NCBI RefSeq assembly: GCF_947241125.1
Contig: NZ_OX365700.1
Span: forward strand, 2,450,001-2,514,000
Length of the DNA: 64,000 nucleotides
Direction of reading: 5' to 3'
Source: Nitrospira tepida
Lineage (GTDB): Bacteria > Nitrospirota > Nitrospiria > Nitrospirales > Nitrospiraceae
Positions 56,918-64,000 of this stretch are shown piece by piece. The notes beneath the pieces were generated by a model. The model saw only the letters and a list, made by a program, of their open reading frames with translations. It did not search any database and had not been told where the DNA came from. Position 1 is the stretch's first letter. The number at the start of each line of letters is the position of its first letter. A program made the position numbers and the translations under genes.

Positions 56918-58075
56918 ATGATGACACAAACCCGTCATGTTCCCGCCTACTGGAGGCTCATCCCCGGTGTCGTGGCCTCGGCCTGCTTGGCAACGTTCGT
57001 GTCCACAGCGGCGGCAGAGCTTGCCGGACATAATCAAACTGGAGGGGTGACCGTTGATTCCACGATTGAGCCCTACGTGAGTCAGAACGGGCTGTCGGGC
57101 AAACTCAGCATCGCGGGCTCCGATACGATGCGCCCGCTCCTGACCAAGCTTGCCGCCCAATTTATGGTTTTGCATCCCTCCACCCAGATTGCGGTGGAAG
57201 GGGTAGGATCGGGCGCTGCCGTCCGAGAGTTTCAGCTCGGTATTTCTTATCAGCGACGGGGGGACAAGGTACGGGGGCGGGGGACAGGGGGATCGAACAC
57301 AGTGGAGCTACTGGCTTCATCCCGCCGACTGACCGAGGATGAAATTCAGGGCTTTGAGTCTAACCATGGACACCGTCCGCTCGAAGTCCCTGTTGCAATG
57401 GACGCGGTCGCCATCTATGTGCAGAAGGACAACCCCGTTCAGCAACTGACGATGCAGCAAGTGGATGCGATCTTCGGCAAGGATCGCAAACGCGGACACG
57501 CACCCGTTACGCACTGGGGTCAGATCGGTGTGCCGGGCTCGTTGGCCAGCGAGCCCATACATCTCTTCGGACGAGATAAGCGCTCTGGTACGCGGGACTT
57601 TTTCAAACATGTCGCTCTCAAAGACGGCGAGCTAAATGACACGTTGATTGAGCAGCCGGGCTCGGCCTCGGAGATCATCGCCATCGCCCAAGATCCCCAA
57701 GCAATCGGGTATGCGGGTGAGGGGTTCCAGATTTCCGCCGTCCGCACAGTGCCGATTGCGCCGGACAGCGGCCAGCCTGCCGTCCTTCCCTCTCGGGAAG
57801 CAGTCATATCGGGCGCCTATCCGTTGGGTCGAGAGCTATATCTGTATGTGAAGAAAAATCCAACTGGTGAATTGGATGGAGTGCTGAGGGAGTTCCTCTC
57901 CTTTGTCAATAGCCGCCAAGGACAAGAGACGGTCGCTCGTGCAGGATACTACCCCTTGACTGGAACCCAGATTGCCAGGAACCGTCAAGAACTGAAGCTT
58001 GCGAAAACAGGCCTAGCGGGTATACCGGCGGCCGGTGAAACGGACCTTCGGCTTGCCGAACAAGGCAGGCGATAG
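56918..58075 (+). CDS. Second PstS-like substrate-binding protein
   Basis: 385 residues. Signal peptide to about 34, then SIAGSDTMRPLLTKLAAQF and VEGVGSGAAVREF, the phosphate/oxyanion-binding elements of PstS. Immediately after comes a 17-residue basic, glycine-rich insertion (YQRRGDKVRGRGTGGSN) coded by a G-run-rich tract; relatives go directly to an A-(S/N)-SR segment, here LLASSRRL. The C-terminal lobe is complete (FGRDKRSGTRDFF). ATG 56918 follows AAGGAGG. Not linked to its own permease; it probably feeds PstCA or senses phosphate. Confidence 0.85.
   Translation: MMTQTRHVPAYWRLIPGVVASACLATFVSTAAAELAGHNQTGGVTVDSTIEPYVSQNGLSGKLSIAGSDTMRPLLTKLAAQFMVLHPSTQIAVEGVGSGAAVREFQLGISYQRRGDKVRGRGTGGSNTVELLASSRRLTEDEIQGFESNHGHRPLEVPVAMDAVAIYVQKDNPVQQLTMQQVDAIFGKDRKRGHAPVTHWGQIGVPGSLASEPIHLFGRDKRSGTRDFFKHVALKDGELNDTLIEQPGSASEIIAIAQDPQAIGYAGEGFQISAVRTVPIAPDSGQPAVLPSREAVISGAYPLGRELYLYVKKNPTGELDGVLREFLSFVNSRQGQETVARAGYYPLTGTQIARNRQELKLAKTGLAGIPAAGETDLRLAEQGRR
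57258..57291 (+). other. G-quadruplex-capable tract inside the second pstS
   Basis: Runs of G at 57258-57263 (six), 57273-57277, 57279-57283 and 57287-57291 (five each), with loops of 9, 1 and 3 bases. It satisfies the G4 pattern on the coding strand and codes for the basic insertion of the protein. Confidence 0.6.
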
Positions 58076-58119
58076 ACGCGATCTTGGTATCACGCCAGTA
58101 GGCAGAGTTCACACGTGAG

Positions 58120-58157
58120 GGGAGCGTTCTCTGATCGGGAGGACGCTCCCTTTTCTT
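58120..58157 (+). terminator. Rho-independent terminator after the second pstS
   Basis: GGGAGCGT (58120-58127) pairs with ACGCTCCC (58143-58150), 15-base loop, followed by TTTTCTT. It ends the second pstS transcript 45 bases after its stop. Confidence 0.75.
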
Positions 58158-58239
58158 ATGCCACGTCTGATAGGATACCGCTCGGCACCGTTCAGCGAAA
58201 CGCAATGTCTTGTCTTCCGACGAAGAAGGGGTGATCTCG

Positions 58240-58935
58240 ATGAAGAACAACTCCCCATCCTGGGTTGGCTCTGTGCTCGTGGCCCTCCTGGTGTTGGCCG
58301 AAGGCTGTGCAAGCTCGCCCCCTCCCCGCGAGCTGTATCGAGATTCTCTGACCTCAATTCGGCTGGAGGTTGATGAGCGGAGGAACGGGGAGCACGGCCA
58401 TCCTGCACGGGTGAGCACAGAACAAATGGCGGCTGTGTTGAATGGGGTGCGCGTGATCTCCCGAAAGGGGATGATCGGTTCGATGGTGATGGGAGAGGCG
58501 CAGGCTGCTGCGGCCTTTTCCCCCATGGAGATTCAAGCACTGGCTCCTCAGTTAAGCCACGCACTCGCCCAGGCGAAACCGGAGGAACTCGTCACATTTT
58601 ATCGTCGGTACACGGATGTCAGTGTGGGACTTGCTGTCACATCAGGAGGGTTGTTTGTACAAGACCAGCACCTCTATTTCATCCTGGCCAATGATCGCAC
58701 GTTGCCGTCCGACTCCATTAATATCAACATGATGTATGAGATCGATCCCGTCGATAATCCCTTGCAACCCATTTCCCGTAACAGCTTCCGTGCCTCATTC
58801 GTGCCAAGCTATGTCTTGGTGCCTCCTGACGAGCGCCGGCCGTGGCCTTATATCGACGAGGGACGCATCCTTGCGGTTGACTTGAAGCTGCTCGACCACG
58901 AGATGAAGGGGGATCCGTCGGCTTCAAAACGGTAA
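58240..58935 (+). CDS. Lipoprotein of unknown function
   Basis: 231 residues. Signal peptide with lipobox LAEGCAS (Cys near residue 25). The mature part is mixed alpha/beta: helical (TEQMAAVLNGVRVISRKGMI, QALAPQLSHALAQAKPEELV) then beta (DVSVGLAVTSGGLFVQDQHL). Likely anchored in the outer membrane. ATG 58240 is preceded by AAGGGG at a good distance. No family recognised. Confidence 0.65.
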   Translation: MKNNSPSWVGSVLVALLVLAEGCASSPPPRELYRDSLTSIRLEVDERRNGEHGHPARVSTEQMAAVLNGVRVISRKGMIGSMVMGEAQAAAAFSPMEIQALAPQLSHALAQAKPEELVTFYRRYTDVSVGLAVTSGGLFVQDQHLYFILANDRTLPSDSININMMYEIDPVDNPLQPISRNSFRASFVPSYVLVPPDERRPWPYIDEGRILAVDLKLLDHEMKGDPSASKR

Positions 58936-59048
58936 CTGGCTCGACCGTTCGGCTTTCTTCCGTCAGACATGTGATCGATGCGAATCTTTTCACATGCCTT
59001 CTGGCATCGGTTGGCTTTGCAGGGGGTCAGTATGTCGCCACACCCGTT

Positions 59049-59492
59049 TCATTCCCAGAGCGCCTGGTTGGCCGAAAGGAAACAAGTGGGGAAGGGAAAA
59101 GTATCCAGTCTTGTTTGAATCCAAGCCACCATTCGAGTCAGCTCTACTGGGATTGGAGATATATCTCCTGCAGAATCCCGCAAGAATATATCGACCCAGG
59201 CTTTTGGGCTGGACTTGGTGATCGCGATGACCGGCAGGCTCGGGCAGGCACTGCGGACCAGCCGCAATCCATCACAGTGCTGAGTCGCCCCATCTTGCTG
59301 GGTCGACTCAAGGCTCAATACAATCACATCGAGATCGATGTCGCGCAGTTGGTCCACCACCGGGTCAAGGTAGCGAACTAAAATTGGATGATACCCGCCG
59401 CCGGCCAGCCAATCAGCGAAGGGTAGTCCGAAGGTAAACTCAGGATCGACAATCAGCGCGCGGGCGTTACCGACATGCGTTCGGTTTCTCAT
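59049..59492 (-). CDS. Degenerate receiver-like protein
   Basis: 147 residues with the CheY-like alpha/beta pattern (RALIVDPEFTFGLPFADWLA, DLDVIVLSLES, LPVIAITKSSP). The phospho-acceptor position is Ser60 instead of Asp, and the acidic pocket has only one Asp (residue 16). The Lys equivalent (ITK) remains. A phosphorylation-independent pseudo-receiver is likely. Located just downstream of the porin gene on the same strand, possibly co-transcribed. Confidence 0.6.
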   Translation of the reverse strand: MRNRTHVGNARALIVDPEFTFGLPFADWLAGGGYHPILVRYLDPVVDQLRDIDLDVIVLSLESTQQDGATQHCDGLRLVRSACPSLPVIAITKSSPKAWVDIFLRDSAGDISPIPVELTRMVAWIQTRLDTFPFPTCFLSANQALWE

Positions 59493-59605
59493 GCTCGACC
59501 TCGATAGAAGAATGAAACCCCTGTGAGCCGATTAAGATCAGTACACCCTCCGGGAAGAGGGAGCCCTGGGATGATTCCAGGACTCCCTCACGGGCGGTGA
59601 AGTCC

Positions 59606-60058
59606 TCAGTTCCAAAACCATTGGGCCTGGAACCGGAGTTGCGAGGCGTCAAAATCGATCTGGGACTGATTGGCTACCAGGGTGCTGTTTAATCCGTTCT
59701 TGAACACATAATCAGCCACGAAGCGGAGGTGTGTATCCGGTTCCCAGACCAATCCGAAATTCCAGGTTCTCGATTGTCCATCCGGTGCTCCGTTAATTGA
59801 TTTGAACCCGCCATAGTATTCCCCCCAACGAACATACGGAGTGAGCATGCCCACGTCCGAATACCGCCAGGTATAGTTGGCTTGAATGTAGTACCCTAAG
59901 ACTTGGGTTTCATCGACAAAGCCGGTCTGCTGGTTGCGTTGCGGACCGCGGCCGATCGTGAACTCGGCCATGATGCCCCAGGGTTGCGGCGGCGTCCAGA
60001 TGTAGGCGTTGAACCGTTGGTCCTTGACGTCGCACCCCCCTTCTGCGGTTAACCGGTC
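59606..60058 (-). repeat. Porin repeat copy 1
   Basis: Matches 63548-64000 at a constant offset of 3942 bases without indels. About ten scattered substitutions lie in the first 190 bases; the remaining 260 or so are identical by eye. Confidence 0.9.
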
Positions 60059-61174
60059 GTGGCATCGGGCCGCGCTCGCGACATTCGGTTGGCTCACTCC
60101 TGGCACGGAGAAATAGCCGTAATAGCCATGGACGCCGGTTTCCAACAATCGGCCGTTTCGGAACTGAAACGGATAGGCGAGACGAGCCCCCACGTGCTTG
60201 TTCTTGTTGAGCTCAAGACGATTTCGCGACTGCCCGTTATAGACCATGATGCCAAAGACGCCGTAGTCGCCCGGGCCATTGTGATAGGCAGCCAACTGCG
60301 CGTATCGCTCTTGAGCGGTTTTGGGACTCCAGTAATAGGCGATGCCCAAGTCTCTCTCATTCGGAGCCCCGCTGGTCACCGATTCGTGCCGGTCCAACTC
60401 CTGCCGATTGGTGCTGGAGCGGTAGGTGTCGAAGGAGTTTGGAACACGATGAAGACCCATTCGCAGGCGATGGACTCGATCCTTCGTCAGGTAAAAGTCC
60501 ATGTGATTGTCGATCATTTCTCGATTAGAGAGTTCCTGCTGCGAGCCTTCGAGCGCGAATTGAATGAAGAAGGCCACCCGTTCGGAGACTTGGCCCTGAA
60601 AAACCAGCCGCAGCCGGCGGACATAGAACTCGTTGCCTTGCTGATCGCCGAAACTGTCGTTCAACGGGATATCGAACTTGCCATCGCTTGCCCCGAGGTT
60701 GTAGCGGAATTGCGTATAGCCGTTGATGCGAATCCGCTCATACCAGCGAGGATTTCCGGCAAATTGCATTTCCGCGGTTTGCTCGAAGATGCGACGTTCC
60801 TCCTCCGCCTTAAGCCGTATCCAGTCGTCTTGCGTCAGGACTCCTTTTTCGAGCAAAAGATTCTCCAGAGTTGTGCTCTGAATGGAGAGCCGTTGGCCGG
60901 ATGTGACCCGTTCCTGTTGACCGGTCACGTGGACAGGATCCGTCATCTGGATCGGCTCAGCGCTGCCGGACGCCTGCGCGAGGACCGATCCTGCCTGAGA
61001 CATCATCATACGTTCACTCGGCCGAACCGGCCCGATCATGGAAGGATCGGCCAACTGCTGGTCAGCCGGGCCTGCTGCTGATGCTAGGCCGGCTGCGAAT
61101 GTCAGACCGATCGACCAGAAAACCGGAAGAATCCATTGATTGTGTGAGATTCGTCCCTGTGACCGTTCCCGCAT
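59606..61174 (-). CDS. OprO/OprP-like outer-membrane porin
   Basis: 522 residues. Signal peptide to about 34, a linker with a coiled-coil segment (LENLLLEKGVLTQDDWIRLK), then a 16-strand-like beta-barrel from residue 150 with alternating aromatic residues and a C-terminal Phe-Trp-Asn end (FQAQWFWN). The pattern YERIRINGYTQFRY and FYVRRLRLVFQGQVSERV is that of phosphate-selective OprO/OprP porins. Near the second pstS, so phosphate or polyphosphate uptake is plausible but not proven. Start ATG 61174 follows AAGGAGGG. Its 3' 450 bases recur at 63548. Confidence 0.85.
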   Translation of the reverse strand: MRERSQGRISHNQWILPVFWSIGLTFAAGLASAAGPADQQLADPSMIGPVRPSERMMMSQAGSVLAQASGSAEPIQMTDPVHVTGQQERVTSGQRLSIQSTTLENLLLEKGVLTQDDWIRLKAEEERRIFEQTAEMQFAGNPRWYERIRINGYTQFRYNLGASDGKFDIPLNDSFGDQQGNEFYVRRLRLVFQGQVSERVAFFIQFALEGSQQELSNREMIDNHMDFYLTKDRVHRLRMGLHRVPNSFDTYRSSTNRQELDRHESVTSGAPNERDLGIAYYWSPKTAQERYAQLAAYHNGPGDYGVFGIMVYNGQSRNRLELNKNKHVGARLAYPFQFRNGRLLETGVHGYYGYFSVPGVSQPNVASAARCHDRLTAEGGCDVKDQRFNAYIWTPPQPWGIMAEFTIGRGPQRNQQTGFVDETQVLGYYIQANYTWRYSDVGMLTPYVRWGEYYGGFKSINGAPDGQSRTWNFGLVWEPDTHLRFVADYVFKNGLNSTLVANQSQIDFDASQLRFQAQWFWN

Positions 61175-61575
61175 GCATCCCTCCTTCATGAAGCCCGCAA
61201 AGCGATGGTGAATGGTGTGCCTCAATGCTGCTGCGCGATACGGCTGTCGAAGCGGCACCTCTCGGGGCAGCCTGTCTTCCGTCTTCGCATCGATGGTTAT
61301 GCAGAGGGCGCGTCACGAGGTCATGAAAGTGGCGTTAACAGTGTGTTGCGGGGGCGGGGGTCCAGTATGAATGGTCGGCGATGCCGGTATCGGTTCGATC
61401 CGTCGGCACGTAAAAGCCGCAGTTGGCAGAGTCGTTCTGGATCTGGCTCAAGGGCACCACGATCGGAATACAACAGGAGATCGGCAGTCGCGAGGGTGTT
61501 TGGTGGGAAGGCAGAGGCATCGAACGCCCGGAAGCATCACACCGTGATAGATGCCACTGGAGCGTTCGCCACTGC
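61175..61575. other. Intergenic region upstream of the porin gene
   Basis: 401 bases with no supported gene. It holds the porin promoter and the end of the narL-like transcript. Contains GCGGGGGCGGGGG at 61348-61360 and GTTAAC near 61334. No clear -35/-10 or terminator was recognised. Confidence 0.4.
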
Positions 61576-62217
61576 CTAGGTCGGAACAATCAAGGCGTGG
61601 GCAATAGCATACTTAACCAATTCAGCCGTGCTGCGCACCTGCAACTGCTGCATGGTGCGCCCCTTATGAAACTCAACGGTTCTCGGCGAAAGGCCTAACT
61701 GACCGGCTATTTCCTTGACCGTGTACCCCTCGGCCACCAGTTGGAGGATTTCACGTTGCCGCGTTGAAAGGTCATCGAGAGAGGCGTTCGAGTCCGACGG
61801 GCCCTTCACCAAGACATTGACCACCTCCTTGGTCATCAGCGGAGTCACGTAATAGTTCCCGCTTCGCACCGTGCGGATAGCTTGCAGAAGTTCATCGGTC
61901 GCAGATCGTTTAAGAACGTAGCCCGCCGCTCCCGCCTTGAAGGCCGCCTGGACATAGGGCATCGCCGCATGCATGGTCACGATGATCAACTTGGTTTGGG
62001 GGGAGGCCGCGCGGACTCGACTGCAGGCCTCAATGCCGTTCAACAGGGGCATCGAAATATCCACAATGGCGATGTCAGGTTGTAGATGCTGGGCTGCATC
62101 AAGGAGCGCACGACCATCCTCCACCAACCCAACAACCTCGCAACTGTCTTCGAGCAACTTGACGAATCCGGCGAGGACGAGGGTATGGTCGTCAGCAAGG
62201 AGCACTCGTGGTTTCAT
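61576..62217 (-). CDS. NarL/FixJ-family response regulator
   Basis: 213 residues: receiver with phospho-acceptor Asp53 (DIAIVDISMPLLNG), then a LuxR-type HTH (LSTRQREILQLVAEGYTVKE, LSPRTVEFHKGRTMQQL). ATG 62217 follows GAGG and overlaps the kinase stop by four bases (ATGA). With its kinase it forms a two-component system between the two porin copies, so porin regulation is a natural guess. Confidence 0.92.
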   Translation of the reverse strand: MKPRVLLADDHTLVLAGFVKLLEDSCEVVGLVEDGRALLDAAQHLQPDIAIVDISMPLLNGIEACSRVRAASPQTKLIIVTMHAAMPYVQAAFKAGAAGYVLKRSATDELLQAIRTVRSGNYYVTPLMTKEVVNVLVKGPSDSNASLDDLSTRQREILQLVAEGYTVKEIAGQLGLSPRTVEFHKGRTMQQLQVRSTAELVKYAIAHALIVPT

Positions 62218-63461
62218 TGTCGAAACCTCACAGAAAGTGGGATCGTGATGAGAATCAGGGTGCCTCGTCCGGGCTGAGAATCCAGCTTGAACACCCCCTG
62301 CACGGCTCGGACCCGTTCCTGCATATTCAGTATCCCCATGCCCCTGCGGCCTCGTTTCACATTGTGCACCTCGAACCCGCATCCGTGATCGCGGATCGAC
62401 AACTCGAGTCTTTGTTCGTCCGCAGTCAACTCGATTTCGACCCGCGCGGACCTGGCATGTCTGGCGATATTCGACAGGCTCTCCTGGACGACGCGGTAAA
62501 GACATGAACTCACGTCTTCCTGTAGGTCTTCCATAGGGTCCTGGCACACGAGGATCGTCTTGATGCCGGTTCGGGTCTGAAAATCATCGACTAGGCACTC
62601 AAGCGCCGCGTTCAAGCCGAGGTCGTCCAGGACCGAAGGATGAAATTGGTAGGCCAGTCCCCGAATATCGTCGGAAAGCTGGGTCGTCCGAGAGAGCAAA
62701 GACCGCAGGTTTTCTCGAATCGCAACCGGGATGCCTCGCTCATCCTGTTCCAAGGCCTGTAGATCCATCGCCAGCAATGCCAGCCGTTGGTTGATATCGT
62801 CATGTAACTCATGCGAGATGCGGCGGCGCTCCTGTTCCTGGGCCGTCAACAGTTTCGCGGTAAGGTCCTGCAAGTCTTGTCGGCTTTGCTCCAAGGCCGC
62901 CTGGCTCGCTTCCAGCGCCGCTTCATGAGAACGCAGAATACGCTCCGCTTCACGACGTTGGTGAATTTCCTCGATCAAGGTTTGATTCAGATTACAGAGA
63001 TCTTTGGTGCGCTCATGGACCCGTTGCTCCAGTTCGTCGTAGAGACGCTGGAGCGCAGATCCCGCTTTCTGGCGTTCCTGAATAGACCAGGCCGAGACGC
63101 AAATGACGATGAGTGCGAAAAGACGATTGTACACAGAGACCCATTCTGGCACACCCAGGAGTTCCGTGCTGAGCAGGAAGCCGGCGAGCAATAGCACTGT
63201 CGCATAGCTAGCGAGCACCATCGGAGCCCGGGGTGAGGGGATGAAAAAGGCAAATAACATTAGGAGGGCGTACAACGTACCGTTGCCCAAACTCAGGGGC
63301 AGAAGACTATCAACGATCAGTAGAAGGCCCCCCAAGACAAGGGCCAGTATCCACGGCAGGGGTGGAGCGAACAGTTCCGGTAAGGATTGTGCTTGTCCTG
63401 AATGAGTTGGAGTCACGCTTACTGGCTCATGAGGATTGCGATATGAAGCGAGGGAAGTCAT
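62214..63461 (-). CDS. NarX-type sensor histidine kinase
   Basis: 415 residues. About five hydrophobic helices in residues 35-125 form a membrane sensor without a large periplasmic domain. A coiled coil (130-205) leads to HisKA_3 with phospho-acceptor His220 (ERRRISHELHDDINQ) and a HATPase domain (VVQESLSNIARHA, DHGCGF, GRRGMGI). Pairs with the overlapping NarL-type gene. ATG 63461 is chosen; a longer frame upstream lacks helices. Start site support is weak. Confidence 0.9.
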   Translation of the reverse strand: MTSLASYRNPHEPVSVTPTHSGQAQSLPELFAPPLPWILALVLGGLLLIVDSLLPLSLGNGTLYALLMLFAFFIPSPRAPMVLASYATVLLLAGFLLSTELLGVPEWVSVYNRLFALIVICVSAWSIQERQKAGSALQRLYDELEQRVHERTKDLCNLNQTLIEEIHQRREAERILRSHEAALEASQAALEQSRQDLQDLTAKLLTAQEQERRRISHELHDDINQRLALLAMDLQALEQDERGIPVAIRENLRSLLSRTTQLSDDIRGLAYQFHPSVLDDLGLNAALECLVDDFQTRTGIKTILVCQDPMEDLQEDVSSCLYRVVQESLSNIARHARSARVEIELTADEQRLELSIRDHGCGFEVHNVKRGRRGMGILNMQERVRAVQGVFKLDSQPGRGTLILITIPLSVRFRQ

Positions 63462-63547
63462 TCTGGTGTGCGAGCCTCCGGACGGTGTCCTATCGGCTGT
63501 CACGCCACTCAGCCGGGACCGGATTCCCCTCCCAGGCCGTCCATCTC

Positions 63548-64000
63548 CTAGTTCCAAAACCACTGAGCCTGGAACCGGAGTTGCGAGGCGTCAAAATCGA
63601 TCTGGGACTGATTGGCTACCAGGGTGCTGTTCAATCCGTCCTTGATCATCCAATCAGCCACAAAGCGGAGATGCGTATCCGGCTCCCAGACCAATCCGAA
63701 ATTCAAGGTTCTCGATTGTCCATCCGGTGCTCCGTTAATTGATTTGAACCCACCATAGTATTCCCCCCAACGAACATACGGAGTGAGCATGCCCACGTCC
63801 GAATACCGCCAGGTATAGTTGGCTTGAATGTAGTACCCTAAGACTTGGGTTTCATCGACAAAGCCGGTCTGCTGGTTGCGTTGCGGACCGCGGCCGATCG
63901 TGAACTCGGCCATGATGCCCCAGGGTTGCGGCGGCGTCCAGATGTAGGCGTTGAACCGTTGGTCCTTGACGTCGCACCCCCCTTCTGCGGTTAACCGGTC
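63548..64000 (-). CDS. Second OprO/OprP-like porin (N-terminal part beyond window)
   Basis: C-terminal 150 residues, nearly identical to the porin at 59606-61174; visible differences include Trp to Leu in SRTLNFG and DWMIKDG in place of DYVFKNG. The gene starts beyond the window. The tail FQAQWFWN is the beta-barrel end. Its close similarity implies recent duplication or gene conversion. Confidence 0.9.
   Translation of the reverse strand, partial: DRLTAEGGCDVKDQRFNAYIWTPPQPWGIMAEFTIGRGPQRNQQTGFVDETQVLGYYIQANYTWRYSDVGMLTPYVRWGEYYGGFKSINGAPDGQSRTLNFGLVWEPDTHLRFVADWMIKDGLNSTLVANQSQIDFDASQLRFQAQWFWN
63548..64000 (-). repeat. Porin repeat copy 2
   Basis: Matches 59606-60058 at an offset of 3942 bases; the match continues to the window end. 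Confidence 0.9.

Overview
The window is a dense, high-GC bacterial chromosome segment (about 60 protein genes, two tRNA genes, short gaps, many 1-4 base stop/start overlaps). The gene set (complete type II secretion cluster, sigma-54 regulator operon, Pst phosphate system, PilZ and two-component genes, many unrecognised lipoproteins) fits a Gram-negative, Nitrospira-like member of the Nitrospirota. That assignment is inference from gene content and my recall of such genomes; no rRNA or other marker in the window proves it.

Layout. 1-19.2 kb is mostly housekeeping: the 3' part of an AddA/RecB-like helicase-nuclease, lgt, a YtxH-like protein behind a strong sigma-54-type promoter, tRNA-Leu(UAA), a single-domain response regulator, a membrane protein with a phage MuF-like cysteine motif, PilZ, DUF423, a dienelactone hydrolase relative that lacks its nucleophile, a Gfo/Idh oxidoreductase, a Kelch protein, a comM-like ATPase, clpB, an SDR and a multi-pass membrane protein. 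At 19.2-20.6 kb lies an IS110-family element framed by the two arms of a palindromic repeat, with a structured non-coding end that may encode a bridge RNA. 21.0-24.7 kb is a glrK-qseG-glrR-like operon. 24.7-26.5 kb is a mobile patch: a 189-bp MITE-like repeat and an intact IS5-family element with CTAG target duplication. tRNA-Thr(UGU) follows.

27.7-45.1 kb is a type II secretion cluster on the minus strand in the order gspC-D-(inserted genes)-E-F-G-H-I-J-N-L-M-K, with a divergent exeA-like ATPase/TPR gene beside gspC. Four cargo-like genes sit between gspE and gspD: a kexin-type S8 lipoprotein protease without a propeptide, a separate lipoprotein that resembles the missing propeptide, a CPBP glutamic intramembrane protease, and a large secreted protein ending in a JDVT-CTERM-like tripartite tail. 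I read the last pair as a dedicated sorting protease (MrtJ type) with its substrate, housed inside the secretion locus. This is the most interesting unit in the window. An intact copy of the palindrome that frames the IS110 element overlaps the gspD stop codon.

47-50.6 kb holds sixA, two overlapping thymidylate-kinase-like genes (one with Lys to Arg in Walker A) and a Ppx/GppA-HD gene, which suggests a phosphate or polyphosphate theme. 50.8-58.1 kb is a phosphate block: winged-helix and PsiE genes divergent from pstSCAB-phoU, then a second PstS-like gene that carries a G-rich in-frame insertion and has an 11-bp-period direct repeat upstream. 58.2-64 kb has a lipoprotein, a degenerate receiver, and a NarX/NarL-type two-component pair between two nearly identical OprO/P-like porin genes, the second cut off by the window end. 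No CRISPR array, rRNA, prophage or replication origin was seen.
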